From the NCBI RefSeq assembly GCF_900230185.1, contig NZ_OCSR01000001.1:1550001-1614000 (forward strand): a stretch of 64,000 bases of DNA, given 5' to 3'. Source of the DNA: Burkholderia sp. OK233. GTDB lineage: Bacteria; Pseudomonadota; Gammaproteobacteria; Burkholderiales; Burkholderiaceae. The notes below the pieces were generated by a model that was not told the DNA's origin, did not search any database, and saw only the letters and a list, made by a program, of their open reading frames with translations. This document shows, piece by piece, positions 30,400 to 40,058 of the stretch (its first letter is position 1; each line of letters opens with the position of its first letter). The translations under genes and the position numbers were made by a program.

Positions 30400-30430
30400 T
30401 TGTTCCGGCATGAGCCGCAGTATTCCGAGA

Positions 30431-30465
30431 AACCCCGTAAAGTCAATAACTTGCGGGGTTTTTTC
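30431..30465 (+). terminator. Rho-independent terminator after tRNA-Leu
   Basis: Stem AACCCCG / CGGGGTT with an inner AAGT/ACTT pairing and a run of six T. It lies on the island side of the attachment site. Confidence 0.8.
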
Positions 30466-30510
30466 TTTCCTGAATGATCCGGCTCGACCCGTGTACAGCT
30501 GGTATCGGCT

Positions 30511-30528
30511 GGTATTTTTGGTGGTATC
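30511..30528 (+). repeat. 18-base repeat near the left end, possible integrase arm site
   Basis: GGTATTTTTGGTGGTATC is found again, identical and in the same orientation, at 61,152-61,169, about 57 bases before the right attachment site. It lies between the attachment site and the integrase remnant. Confidence 0.6.
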
Positions 30529-30566
30529 AGCCTCATATCCACCCTTCTCCAACTGGAGATACCACC

Positions 30567-30874
30567 ATGCCGCTCACCGACGCCCAAGTCAGGAACGCGC
30601 GCTACAACCCGGAGGGAACCGGCAATCGCTTGGCAGACGGTGGCCGCATGTACCTCCAGGTCGACAGGTCCGGCGCAAGGTACTGGCGGATGAACTACCG
30701 GTTCGCCGGCAAAGACAAGACGCACGCGAGAAGCTGGCGGCCGGTATCAATCCGGGTCAGGCAAAGAAAGCCGAAAAACGCGCCGTGAGCATCGCCGAAG
30801 CCAACTCGTTCGAAGTCGTCGCCGAAGTCGTTTCGGTCGCAGCAGGTTCGCGTCGTCAGGGACTTCGCGCGTGA
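30567..30874 (+). pseudogene. Tyrosine integrase remnant (P4-type N-terminus)
   Basis: MPLTDAQVRNARYNPEG, then RLADGGRMYLQVDRSGARYWRMNYRFAGKDKT, is the arm-binding N-terminal domain of P4-type integrases. The segment that should follow (the GVYPDVSLADAR part) is missing, and the reading continues in a second frame as AREKLAAGINPGQAKKAEKRA, then ANSFEVVA. So there is an internal deletion plus frameshift, and the whole catalytic domain (R-H-R-Y) is gone. The position directly after tRNA-Leu fits the integrase that inserted the island. It cannot be functional. Confidence 0.85.
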
Positions 30875-31105
30875 CGTCGAGGAACAGGTGGGCGAGTGCA
30901 TCCGGCGGGTGATCGGCCATTACTGTTATTCGTGTGAGCTTCTGCTCGGCCGCCGGGAGAACGTTGCATCAAACCCTTCACCAGCCGACCGTTCCTTCCG
31001 CCTCCAGCCCGAAGCAGGCGCACGGCGACAACCTCGAGCGTTGTTTACACGCACGGAGCTAATGCCGCCTATCCTTGGAGATAGGCGAACCGCAGGGTCC
31101 CGTTC

Positions 31106-31969
31106 ATGATCAATTTGCACGAACTCCGGTATGTTCGGCTCGGTACCCGGGACATTGACGCCGCGACCAGGTATGCCGCGGATATCCTTGGATTACAGTT
31201 GGTGCGCCGTGAGGGCGGGTGGGTCTACCTGCGCTCGGACGAGCGCGATCACACGCTGGTCTACTTCGAGGGTGATCCAAACGACCATACCGTCGCATTC
31301 GATGTCGTCACGAACGACGCGCTTGAGCATGCCGGCACGGTGTTGGAGCAGAACAGTTTCCGCATACACGCCGGCAGTCGCGACGAGTGCGACCAACGTC
31401 GGGTACGCGCCTTCATCAGTTTCAGGGACCCATCGGGCAATCAGGTCGAATTGGTGTTCGGCGCCCTGCATAGCGGCCGCCGTTATTTTCCATCACGCGA
31501 CACCGGAATCACTGGCTTCAGCCATGTGGGGCTGCGCACCAGCGATCCCCGACGCGACGAGATCTTCTGGACGAAACTGTGCAATGCGCGCGTTAGCGAC
31601 TGGATCGGGCCTGCACCACTGTTGAGGATCGACGAGGTGCATCACAGGATCGCCCTTTTTCCGTCCTCGTTCGCCGGTATTCAACATATCAATCACCAGG
31701 TTGAAAGCATCGACGACCTCATGCGGGCCTGGTACACCCTGCGTGAACATGGGATTCCCATTCGATTCGGACCCGGGCGGCATCCGACGTCGGGCGCCGT
31801 CTTTCTCTACTTCGAGGGACCTGACGGAATGACTTACGAATATTCGACCGGCGTTCGCCTGATCAGGCCGGATGAGGAGGCGGCCTGGTGCCCCCGCCAG
31901 TTCCCGTTCGACTCCACCGGCTTTTGCATGTGGGGAGCCAAACCCGCCATTCCGGAGTTTCAAACCTGA
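31106..31969 (+). CDS. Extradiol ring-cleavage dioxygenase-like VOC protein
   Basis: 287 residues, two vicinal-oxygen-chelate modules. Likely Fe(II) ligands His140 (GFSHVGLRT), His194 (IQHINHQVES) and Glu245 (MTYEYSTG) sit where BphC-type enzymes place them, and GRHPTSGAVFLYFEGPDG carries the catalytic-histidine signature. So it should cleave a catechol-type ring next to a hydroxyl group. The substrate is unknown. No other ring-degradation genes are in the window. An aromatic-acid transporter follows 141 bases later, suggesting a small catabolic unit. Confidence 0.82.
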   Translation: MINLHELRYVRLGTRDIDAATRYAADILGLQLVRREGGWVYLRSDERDHTLVYFEGDPNDHTVAFDVVTNDALEHAGTVLEQNSFRIHAGSRDECDQRRVRAFISFRDPSGNQVELVFGALHSGRRYFPSRDTGITGFSHVGLRTSDPRRDEIFWTKLCNARVSDWIGPAPLLRIDEVHHRIALFPSSFAGIQHINHQVESIDDLMRAWYTLREHGIPIRFGPGRHPTSGAVFLYFEGPDGMTYEYSTGVRLIRPDEEAAWCPRQFPFDSTGFCMWGAKPAIPEFQT

Positions 31970-32110
31970 CACGTAACCAGATTCATTGTTGATCGCGCCG
32001 GAACATCAAGGCCACCGGAGACGTCGTGCTGATAGCGCGCGGGCGCAGGCTTCCTGTCGGCACCCTACTCGAAGAGACAACCGGGATTCCGCGGCCGCAG
32101 GGAGAACGCC

Positions 32111-33472
32111 ATGGCGACGATCAGAACTGTCGATGTTCAGGACTTCATCAACTCGCACAAGCTGTCGAGGTATCAGCTTCTGGTCGTCGCGCTGTGTTTC
32201 CTGACAGTCGCGCTCGATGGTTTCGATACCGCGAGCGTCGGGTTTATCGCGCCTGCCATCAGGAAGCAATGGGCACTGGGTGCGCTTCAGTTAGCGCCTG
32301 TGTTTGGTGGCGGCCTGTTTGGTCTGATGATAGGGGCACTCCTGTTCGGCCCGCTCGCCGACAGGTTTGGGCGCAAGCCCATACTCTGCCTCTCAGTGGC
32401 GTTTTTCGGCGCCATGTGCCTGTGGTCCGCCTACGCGACTTCTCTGCGCGAACTCATACTATTGCGATTCCTGACCGGTCTGGGCCTTGGCGGGGCCATG
32501 CCGACGGCTATCGCGATGACGTCCGAATTCGGTCCCGAGAAACAGCGCTCGCTATTGGTGACGAGCATGTTCTGCGGCTTCACGTTAGGCGGGGCATCGG
32601 GGGGCGTAGTTGCCTCGAAGATCATTCCCCTGCATGGCTGGCAGGGCGTGCTGCTAGTCGGTGGGGCAATGCCGTTGATGCTGGTGCCGGTTCTGATATG
32701 GCTGCTGCCCGAATCTGTCCGGTACCTGGCGCTGTCCGGCAGGATGCAGGAACAACTCGCTCGCACGCTTGGGCGCATCGCGCCGCAAGAGCCGCTCGAC
32801 CATGCGACGTTCACTGTCCCCGAGAACAAGGTCAAGGGCTCTCCGGTCCGCAACCTTTTCAGCAAAAGCGTGATCGTCGGCACCGTCTGCCTCTGGCTCA
32901 CCTTCTTCATGAGTCTGCTGGTGTATTACCTGCTCACCAGTTGGCTACCGACGGTTATTAATAACACAGGCGTCCCTCTGGGTATGACTCCGCTGATCGC
33001 CGCAGCGCTGCCCCTGGGCAGCACGCTCGGCGCCGTGCTGATCGGCCGCCTGATGGACAAGCACAACCCCTGTCTGGTGCTCGCGAGTTCCTACCTTATT
33101 GCCGCCATGTTTATCCTGCTTATCGGCGTCGCCTCGTCGTTGCCGATGCTGGTGTTCGCAGTCTTTGGGGCTGGTGTTGGAAGCGGAGGCTCGCAGACCG
33201 GCGTCAATGCACTGGCGGCGGCCTACTATCCAACATCCAGTCGCGTTTCCGGTGTGAGTTGGGCACTCGGCATTGGCCGGGTGGGTTCGATCGTCGGCTC
33301 ATTGGTCGGCGGGGTGCTGTTAGCCATGCATCTGGGCTTGCCCATCATGTTCGTGCTGGTTGCGATTCCCACTATAGTTGCTGCACTCAGCATGTTCGGC
33401 ATGGGACGCTATGAGGCCGCGCACAAATCGTCTGAAGTTGTTCAAGCGATCCCTGGTTCCGTCAAGCTTTAG
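32111..33472 (+). CDS. AAHS-type aromatic acid:proton symporter (MFS)
   Basis: 453 residues, 12 membrane helices. LDGFDTASVGFIAPAI in helix 1 is the AAHS-family DGxD motif, and GPLADRFGRKP is the loop 2-3 motif A. Relatives (PcaK, BenK, MhpT type) import benzoates, hydroxybenzoates or similar acids. With the preceding dioxygenase it probably takes up the ring substrate. RBS is GGGAGAACGCC. Confidence 0.88.
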   Translation: MATIRTVDVQDFINSHKLSRYQLLVVALCFLTVALDGFDTASVGFIAPAIRKQWALGALQLAPVFGGGLFGLMIGALLFGPLADRFGRKPILCLSVAFFGAMCLWSAYATSLRELILLRFLTGLGLGGAMPTAIAMTSEFGPEKQRSLLVTSMFCGFTLGGASGGVVASKIIPLHGWQGVLLVGGAMPLMLVPVLIWLLPESVRYLALSGRMQEQLARTLGRIAPQEPLDHATFTVPENKVKGSPVRNLFSKSVIVGTVCLWLTFFMSLLVYYLLTSWLPTVINNTGVPLGMTPLIAAALPLGSTLGAVLIGRLMDKHNPCLVLASSYLIAAMFILLIGVASSLPMLVFAVFGAGVGSGGSQTGVNALAAAYYPTSSRVSGVSWALGIGRVGSIVGSLVGGVLLAMHLGLPIMFVLVAIPTIVAALSMFGMGRYEAAHKSSEVVQAIPGSVKL

Positions 33473-33642
33473 GGGACCGTCAGTGCCTGATAGATACATC
33501 GCGCTTTCGTCAAAGGTTTCTAGCAAACTGCCGTTGAGATCAGTTGCCCTAACGGCAGCAACAGGTCGATTCTGATTTCCCTGCCCGTTTAACGGCTTCT
33601 CGTTCTCTATGAGGACCGCGGCGACACGCAGATGTCCAGGTT

Positions 33643-34020
33643 CTATCGATATGTCCAGCGACGGTGTGTAACAAAAGAGAGCGGCGTTACCGCACAAACA
33701 ACCATCGCAATCCCTACCCATGGTCCGCTCCCCGTAATCTGCGCGAGGTAGGACAACAGTCCGGTCAAGGCCGCACCGGCAAGCGAAACGGTGATGAATC
33801 GCCAGACATTCCGCACACGCAGCGACGACGAAAAGCTCCAGAGCGTATTCACAAGATACGACCAGCAGGTCGCGCATGCGAACGCCGCCGTATTCGCGAG
33901 AAGCTGCGACGTACCAACGTGCGATATCAACACGACGGCCACGCCGACATGCAGGGCAGTCGCCGACAGTCCGCAAACACCGAAGCGGATCAGTCTTATC
34001 AACTCGGGGCTGTTTTTCAT
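33643..34020 (-). CDS. gtrA: GtrA family flippase-like protein
   Basis: 125 residues with four membrane segments. LIRFGVCGLSATALHVGVAVVLI and the C-terminal FVTHRRWTYR are the GtrA signature. GtrA proteins are thought to flip polyprenyl-linked sugars across the inner membrane. It is the last gene of a minus-strand cassette with the methyltransferase (7 bases apart) and the GtrB-like transferase. Confidence 0.85.
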   Translation of the reverse strand: MKNSPELIRLIRFGVCGLSATALHVGVAVVLISHVGTSQLLANTAAFACATCWSYLVNTLWSFSSSLRVRNVWRFITVSLAGAALTGLLSYLAQITGSGPWVGIAMVVCAVTPLSFVTHRRWTYR

Positions 34021-34027
34021 GCCGGTG

Positions 34028-34768
34028 TCACTTCGCCGTCAGCACAGCGAGCAGCGACACGCCGCACGGCAACCCGCCACGTGAAACCCAGTGACGCTCG
34101 GCACTGAAGATCCGATAGAGGAGCATATTCAGAGCACCGGTTGGCGTGGCATCGCCGCTCGACCGGTCGTGCTTGAGCAGACGATCGATAAAACGCACGG
34201 CAATCGCCAGCGGAAGCAGCATCGTGTTGAAGTAAGTCATGCGTTCGATCCGATACCCTGCCTCATCGGCGCACGCCGCGAGCGCCGTTCGACCGTAGCG
34301 TCTGTGATGGTGAAGATAAACGTCGTGCGCGCTCCATAACCATTGGTACGCCGGCACTGTCACGATGATTTTCCCGCCGGGGGCCAGTACCTCCCGCATG
34401 CGCGCAAGCGAGCCAACGTCATCGGCGATGTGTTCGAGGCAATCGAAAAAACAGATCAGGTCGAAGCGTTCGGAGTCGAAAGGCAAATCATCCGGGCAAC
34501 GTCCTGCGCGGATATCGAAACGCTCTCCGGTGCTTTTTGCGGTCAGCATCCGCGCCGTCTCGTCCATCTCCATTCCGCTCACGCTGCCAAACTCTGCCAG
34601 CATTTCCAGGTTGCCGCCGGTGCCGGAGCCCACTTCGAGCACACGCGCGCCGGAGGGCAGCATAAGGCGGCGCAGCACCGAACTCAACACATCGCGCCGG
34701 CCGCGAAACCACCAATGTTCGGCCTCTGTCTCGGCCATCTGAAGATAAGCATCGGGGACATGATTCAT
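34028..34768 (-). CDS. Class I SAM-dependent methyltransferase
   Basis: 246 residues. VLEVGSGTGGNLEMLAEFGSVSGMEMD is the AdoMet loop I and acidic end of strand 2. DLICFFDCLEHIADD matches strand 4, and LAPGGKIIVTVPAYQWLWSAHDVYLHHHRRYG is typical of methyltransferases found beside glycosyltransferases. It lies 11 bases after the GT2 gene and may methylate the sugar or lipid that the cassette handles. Confidence 0.85.
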   Translation of the reverse strand: MNHVPDAYLQMAETEAEHWWFRGRRDVLSSVLRRLMLPSGARVLEVGSGTGGNLEMLAEFGSVSGMEMDETARMLTAKSTGERFDIRAGRCPDDLPFDSERFDLICFFDCLEHIADDVGSLARMREVLAPGGKIIVTVPAYQWLWSAHDVYLHHHRRYGRTALAACADEAGYRIERMTYFNTMLLPLAIAVRFIDRLLKHDRSSGDATPTGALNMLLYRIFSAERHWVSRGGLPCGVSLLAVLTAK

Positions 34769-34779
34769 GCCTCCACGAT

Positions 34780-35829
34780 TCAGCGGCCAGCGAACCGCAC
34801 GCGTTTGCGCGAGGGTTCGAACCGCAGGGTGTTCGACATGCGTGCGCTGTTGCGCCCGACGGGCAGCGTGCTGATCTTGCTATTTTCCTGATAGCGGCGG
34901 CGCACAAGATAGACCGGCCGTCCCTTCGTCTCGTAGTAGATTCGGCCGATGTATTCGCCGACCACGCCGATCCCAATCAACTCGATACCGCCCATGAACA
35001 GCATCACGGAAAGCAGTGACGCGTAGCCCGGCACCGGGTTGCCGAGCCACAGCGTGCGGGCGATGATGAAGCCGCCATACACAAAAGCCACCGTGGCGAT
35101 CGCGAGGCCAATATAGCTCCAGCTCCGCAGTGGCACGGTGCTGAAACTCGTGATGCCTTCGAGCGCAAAATTCCACAGCCGCCATCCGGAGAACTTCGAA
35201 TGACCGGCACTGCGCGGCTCGCGCTGGTACTCGACAATCACGGTCCGATAGCCAACCCATGCAAACAGCCCTTTCATGAAGCGCCGCCGCTCCGGCAAGT
35301 TTCGCAGTGCGTTGACGACCTGGCGGTCCATCAAACGAAAGTCGCCGACGTTTTCCGGAAGCTTCACTTCAGACAGGGCATTGTGAACGCGATAGTAGAT
35401 CGCGGCAGCGGTACGTTTCGCGAAGGTGTCGCACGCCCGGTTCGTCCGTTTGGCGGCGACGACTTCCGCGCCCTCCCGCCAATGTTCGACCATGACCGGA
35501 ATCAGGCTCGGCGGATCCTGCAGATCCGCGTCGATAGGAATCACCGCGTCGCCCCACGCTTCGTCAATACCGGCTGTCAGCGCCGCCTCCTTGCCGAAGT
35601 TTCGCGTCAGGTCGATGACACGTATGCGCGTGTCGCGCACGCTGGCGGCGATCAGCTTATCGAGCGTGCCATCGCTGCTACCGTCGTTGACACAGACTAT
35701 TTCGAAACGCGTCGATGCAATCCCCTCGAGAACCGGAACGATCTCGCTAAAGAACTGACCTACCGCCTCGCCTTCGTTGTAGAACGGCACTACCAGTGAA
35801 ATCAATGGAATATTATTTTGTGCAAACAT
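34780..35829 (-). CDS. GT2 glycosyltransferase, GtrB/polyprenyl-phosphate type
   Basis: 349 residues. A strong ribosome site (GGGGAGG) precedes the start at 35829. The catalytic domain holds VVPFYNEGEAV, VNDGSSDGT, and IDADLQDPP with the DxD motif. Two membrane helices near 235-260 and 265-295 close the protein, with NPVPGYASLLSVMLFMGGIELIGIGVVGEYIGR, the GtrB signature. It makes polyprenyl-phosphate-glucose or a related lipid donor for modification of surface glycans. GtrA downstream would flip the product. Confidence 0.88.
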   Translation of the reverse strand: MFAQNNIPLISLVVPFYNEGEAVGQFFSEIVPVLEGIASTRFEIVCVNDGSSDGTLDKLIAASVRDTRIRVIDLTRNFGKEAALTAGIDEAWGDAVIPIDADLQDPPSLIPVMVEHWREGAEVVAAKRTNRACDTFAKRTAAAIYYRVHNALSEVKLPENVGDFRLMDRQVVNALRNLPERRRFMKGLFAWVGYRTVIVEYQREPRSAGHSKFSGWRLWNFALEGITSFSTVPLRSWSYIGLAIATVAFVYGGFIIARTLWLGNPVPGYASLLSVMLFMGGIELIGIGVVGEYIGRIYYETKGRPVYLVRRRYQENSKISTLPVGRNSARMSNTLRFEPSRKRVRFAGR

Positions 35830-35934
35830 GATTACCTCCCCGTAATTCTGATTTGATGCTATGAGTCGGGGCGAACGTGGTGTTTACATCGCACACTTTT
35901 GTCTCCGACGTTTCCTTCTCTCGTGTAATGGTCC

Positions 35935-37083
35935 TCACTCGTCGGCATACCGTTGGAAGACCGGGGCCGCGCGCCTTTCCAGCGCGATGCGCCGCAGTAG
36001 CATTCCGAGCGTTGTCAGCGAGATCAACGGCATGAACTGGAATGGCCCGCAAGCAATGATCAGCATGCCCCCTAGCGGTGCGATCCAGAGCACGATCAGC
36101 CATTCACGTTCGCCGCGTTCCCACCCTGCGACCAGTGCATGCCGGCAATACCACGCGATCAGCACGCCGAACCAGGCAAGGTCATAGTCGTAGAGATATG
36201 GGCTCACGAGCAGGCTCGCGCAGATCAACGTTGCCGCACGCAGCGCATACGAGCATTCACGACTCCACGCGTAACAAACGGCAGCCGCCGCGAACAGCGC
36301 GCACGCGCCTTGCGCTGCGTAGGCGAGCACAGCCGGCGCGTGAATCAGCGTAGCGAGCGCGAATACAGTCGGCACGCGTGCAAGCGTGGCGTGTGCGGAT
36401 TCGATGCTGTAAGTGGCAATCCCGGTGTTATGCAGGAATGCAGTTAGCGTATCCGTGCCGAACGCGAGCACAGCAAGCGCAAGTGTGACCGCGGCCGTCA
36501 ACGCGAAAGCAGCCAGCGCGCGCCAAGACCGGGAGCACAGCAGCGCCAGCGGAAACAGCAAAACCAGTTGCGGCTTCATGCACAACAGGCCCAGACAGAT
36601 CCCTGCAGCAACCGGCCGGCTGTGCAACCATATAAGCCCCCATCCTGCGAGCGCGGCTGTCAGCAAGCCGTTTTGCCCCGTGCTGATGACGAAAAGCGCA
36701 CCGGGAAAGAACAGCACGGGCAGGATAGCGTGCCGGTCCGGCACGATGATCCGGATCACCTTGACGAAGAGCGCGTATGCGCCACCGAGCCATAGCACCG
36801 TAGCTGCCTTGTAGGGAAGCAGCGCGAGCGGAACGACCAGCAGCAACGTGTTCGGCGGATACAGCCACGGCAGGATGCCGTTGACGGTGCCGAGATACGG
36901 CACCGTGCCAATCTCGATCGCAGACAGTGCCCGAATGTTATAAGCGTCGACTGCATGCCCGTGCAGGGCAAGAACTGCTGCACTCCAGAACGGCAGGAAA
37001 TCGGTAGAGTCGAGTTGTGGCGCGGTAGCATTAGGTTCGGTTTGTCTGTTTCCGCCTCTTTCGTTTGGCGGTGCCCGAATATC
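35935..37083 (-). pseudogene. GT87 (DUF2029) mannosyltransferase-like gene, 5' end lost
   Basis: From 36903 down, 322 residues form a normal multi-helix GT87-type membrane transferase (LPWLYPPNTLLLVVPLALLPYKA through FGVLIAWYCRH). The frame continues upstream through TDFLPFWSAAVLALHGHAVDAYNIRALSAIEIG, which is also family sequence. It then becomes non-conserved and meets a TAG at 37086 inside the group II intron's 3' edge. No ATG precedes the conserved part, so the first cytoplasmic part and first helix are missing. Expression would need the GTG at 36903. Confidence 0.7.
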
Positions 37084-38991
37084 CTAGCCTTAACCCCGTT
37101 TCCACAACCCGCTCATCGAACCGGACATGCAGATCTCCCGCATCCGGCTCTCGGACAAGACATCACGCCTTCGTACACCGCAAGTCACTACCAAGGCCCT
37201 TGTAGACGAACGAGACCAAAGTGCCCGTAGAGGTGCGAGGGTGGATAGCTCCCGCCCCGGCGACGTCTTACCTTGTGCTTGGTACGCAACCACCGGCGCA
37301 ACCGCGTGCTGGTATAGCTATCGAGCGCCCGATATGCGCGACTGACCGTGCCTACCTTGAAGTAGTTCGCCCAGCCGCGTAGCGTGCGATTCAATTTGCC
37401 AATCAGCTCCGTGGTATCGAGCCACGTCATCGAAGCGGCGGTCAGCGCGTGGATCTTCTCAACCATGCGCCGGATACTCTTCTTCGACGGACGCATGCCC
37501 ATACGGGCCTGTCCAGTCGTCGCCGAGTACATCCGCCGAAACGTGTAACCCAGGAAGTCGAATTCGCCTTCCGGAACCTTGCAGATTCGTGTCTTCTCCT
37601 CGTTGACCGTCAGCTTCAGCTTGCTCATGATCTCGCGCATGCGCACCAAGGCTTCTTCCGCTTTGCCCCGCTTGCACAGGGTCACAAGATCATCCGCGTA
37701 AGTCACAATGCGGCTGCCAAGACTGCGCTGAAGTCCGAGCTTCTTCCATGCCAGCACAAACCGGCGCATGTAGATATTCGCCAGCAGAGGTGAGATGGGT
37801 GAGCCTTGCGGTATGCCGCGCCGGCTGTCCCGGGCCTCCGTCGTACGTTTCTTCCGGCCTCGGTTATCGGTTTCTTCTACGGGGCATTCCAGCCACATCC
37901 TGATCAGATGCAGCACTCGCCGATCAACGATGCGTCGCGCGAGCGACAGCATCAATTCGGCGTGGGGAATACTTCCGAAGTAGTCCGCGAGGTCGGCGTC
38001 AACAACGTCCGTTTGCCCTCGGTGCAGCCGCTCCTCCACCTCGATCACCGCTTGCTGGGCGTTTCGCCCCGGGCGGTAAGCGTATTGCTCCGGTGGAAGG
38101 TCAGCCTCGAAGATCGGTTCGAGCACGAGCATTGCTGCTGTCATGCACACCCGATCACGCAAGGTCGAGATGCCCAGTGGCCTCAGCTTGCCATTGGCCT
38201 TCGGGATAAACACTCGTCTGATAGGGTCCGGTCGGTAAGTCTCCTGCCTGAGCGCAAGCGCCAGTTCGCCGAGCCACTTCTGCACCCCGTACGCCTCGAC
38301 CTCCGCGAAGTCCTGCCGATCGACACCCGGTGCGCCCTTGTTCGAGCGGCACTGAGCGTACGCATGCGCCAGCACATCCTCGCGATAGATCTTGTCGTAC
38401 AGCGCGTAGAAGCGATACCCGGCTTCTGCCTTCGCTTTCGCGTGTAACGCCATCTGCAGTTTCTGAACACGAATCGGAGTTGATAGGTTGCCCAATCTCC
38501 ACGTCCTCACTACGTATTGCGTCTGTCTTGAACTGAGGCCCCTTCCCTCCACCAGCATTACACCGGCTTCAACGGTAATACGGGCCTCTCCGTCACCCCA
38601 AGGCGCCCGGCCTGTCCCTCACGGGCGTCCGGTTGGTCATCCCTGACCACGCCAGGGGGCTTCCCGTGTTGCGTGCGCTTCCCTTGTGTGCATGCTGTCG
38701 CCACTACCCCGGCGCAGCGACTGGGCGTCCTGCCTGCTCATTCACCCAGCCGTATCAGCCTTCCCCGACATGGCTCTCGGGTCGGCCTGCGCATCGTGCT
38801 TTTCGAGGCTTGCTCGGCGTTCACTCGCGTTACGGCCTGCACACTCGCGCTGTCACCGTATTTCGTGACACGCTTCACCGAAGGCTTCAACCGCTTCGTT
38901 ACCTCCACGATTGCTCCGGTTGCTTCCGGCTGGAGCGGTTGCCGGGTGGGGCTTTCACCCACTGGAAAAGCGCCGCCTTTTCACGGCGCAC
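37084..38991 (-). mobile_element. Group II intron, about 1.9 kb, with maturase; 3' end possibly truncated
   Basis: On the minus strand the element begins GTGCGCC at 38991, matching the bacterial GUGYG 5' end, followed by the CCAGTGGGTGAAAGCCCC-type domain I sequence. The RT/maturase is at 37188-38558. Domain V is visible at 37118-37150 as a 33-nt hairpin, beginning GAGCCGG and ending CCGGTTC. After it, the strand GAGCGGGTTGTGGAAAC that should pair in domain VI has no complement, so the last bases of the intron seem to be missing or rearranged. The 3' coordinate is approximate. Confidence 0.75.
37188..38558 (-). CDS. ltrA: Group II intron reverse transcriptase/maturase
   Basis: 456 residues. 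RT domain with the YADD active site ([13 protein letters not shown]), [18 protein letters not shown] and the N-terminal [12 protein letters not shown]. The maturase (X) domain includes [15 protein letters not shown]. There is no C-terminal HNH endonuclease domain, so retrohoming would rely on replication forks. It helps the intron RNA fold and splice. The frame is intact. Confidence 0.92.
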   Translation of the reverse strand: MLVEGRGLSSRQTQYVVRTWRLGNLSTPIRVQKLQMALHAKAKAEAGYRFYALYDKIYREDVLAHAYAQCRSNKGAPGVDRQDFAEVEAYGVQKWLGELALALRQETYRPDPIRRVFIPKANGKLRPLGISTLRDRVCMTAAMLVLEPIFEADLPPEQYAYRPGRNAQQAVIEVEERLHRGQTDVVDADLADYFGSIPHAELMLSLARRIVDRRVLHLIRMWLECPVEETDNRGRKKRTTEARDSRRGIPQGSPISPLLANIYMRRFVLAWKKLGLQRSLGSRIVTYADDLVTLCKRGKAEEALVRMREIMSKLKLTVNEEKTRICKVPEGEFDFLGYTFRRMYSATTGQARMGMRPSKKSIRRMVEKIHALTAASMTWLDTTELIGKLNRTLRGWANYFKVGTVSRAYRALDSYTSTRLRRWLRTKHKVRRRRGGSYPPSHLYGHFGLVRLQGPW

Positions 38992-39002
38992 GCCATGAAG
39001 CG

Positions 39003-39261
39003 TCATTCGCCCGTCGCGTCGCTTGGACGTTCATCTGTCGGCTCCGCCCAGTAAACGGCCCTTCGATTAGGGGATCCCTTATCCATTGCCTTGCGATTTC
39101 TCAGCACTTCCGGCAGCCAGCCCGTTTCTGCAATCCGAAGCTCAGCAGCCGCAGCGGCACCGCCCTTCTTCATCCTCGCAGTTCCGCCGCCGATTCCAGG
39201 GAAACCGCCTCGGTCACCACGTCGATGATCCTCGCCTTCGATACGATCTTCGCCTCCAAAT
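39003..39261 (-). pseudogene. ParB-like C-terminal remnant, frameshifted
   Basis: Two overlapping frames joined at ATGA (39170-39173) read KARIIDVVTEAVSLESAAEL and then MKKGGAAAAELRIAETGWLPEVLR. The KKGxxAxxAExxxAxTGWLPExLR pattern resembles the C-terminus of plasmid- or ICE-borne ParB proteins. A single-base shift separates the parts and the N-terminal region is absent. The intron begins 11 bases after its stop. The likeness is by eye and moderate. Confidence 0.4.
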
Positions 39262-39613
39262 TAATTGTTTGATGGTCGGCGCATGCGCACTTGGCGAGCC
39301 ACCGGTTCCGGCATTGGATGCGTACACAACTGACAGCGGCGCACGTACACCACGGCGGCCTTGGCGACCACGAAGGAAGCATTGGACCGCCTGGAATACC
39401 CGGAATGAGCGACGGCAAACAAATCGGAGTGTGCGAAACCCGACAGATAATCCATGCCACGCGGAGCTAAATCTCCATTGAATTCCGATGGTCGGGTAAC
39501 AGCGGAAGGCGCCGAGGACGGCGGGCCGCTTTGGATCGACACACGCAACTGAACGAGCGGTCTGTAGCACCTCGTTGAATGCGCCATATATAAATAAGAA
39601 CACGGGGACAAAA

Positions 39614-39907
39614 ATGCGCACAGGCCCCAAAGCCAGCACAAGAGTCCCGTCGTTATCGACGGCCGCTTTTCTCTCAGACGCAATCGCGCGGCATATCGTC
39701 AAACATGGGACGCGCCCGCTGCGCATGGAAATCTCGCCTGAAACAAGAGCGGACGTGCTGCGGGAATCCGACACGACGCCGATCAGCCTCGTGGGATTTC
39801 ATCAAGACGGCAGTCGAAAGGAGATGTTTGACGGCGTACCCCTCACGGTCGTCGCTGGGGCGATGCCCAAACTGGTCTGCCAAACCGGACTCGTAGAAGA
39901 TATGTGA
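39614..39907 (+). CDS. Hypothetical protein, 97 aa
   Basis: ATG at 39614 with GGGGAC 7 bases upstream. Sequence has the look of a real soluble protein (LSTAAFLSDAIARHIVKHG, MEISPETRADVLRESDTTPISLVGF, LTVVAGAMPKLVCQTGLVEDM). No family recognised. A longer in-frame start exists at 39575. Confidence 0.45.
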   Translation: MRTGPKASTRVPSLSTAAFLSDAIARHIVKHGTRPLRMEISPETRADVLRESDTTPISLVGFHQDGSRKEMFDGVPLTVVAGAMPKLVCQTGLVEDM

Positions 39908-40058
39908 TCCACAGCCGAGCAGCGTGAGTTGTGGCGCGAGGTGGGCCTTCTCAGGCGGCGATAGTTCAGGGGGAATGACAGGCGCAAACCCTGCCAGATA
40001 TGGATTGCTACCATTGCTGTAGCAAATCTGTAGCGCGCCAAATTTCCCTCTTAGAGCA

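Noticed and set aside
39290..39344. Two GTGCG sites considered as the intron 5' end
   Set aside because: The GTGCGCC at 38991 is followed by typical group II domain I sequence and gives a normal 1.9 kb intron; these sites do not.
39214..39774. A 186-residue minus-strand frame near the intron
   Set aside because: No family likeness, overlaps the plus-strand 97-residue ORF and the ParB-like remnant, and lacks a ribosome site.
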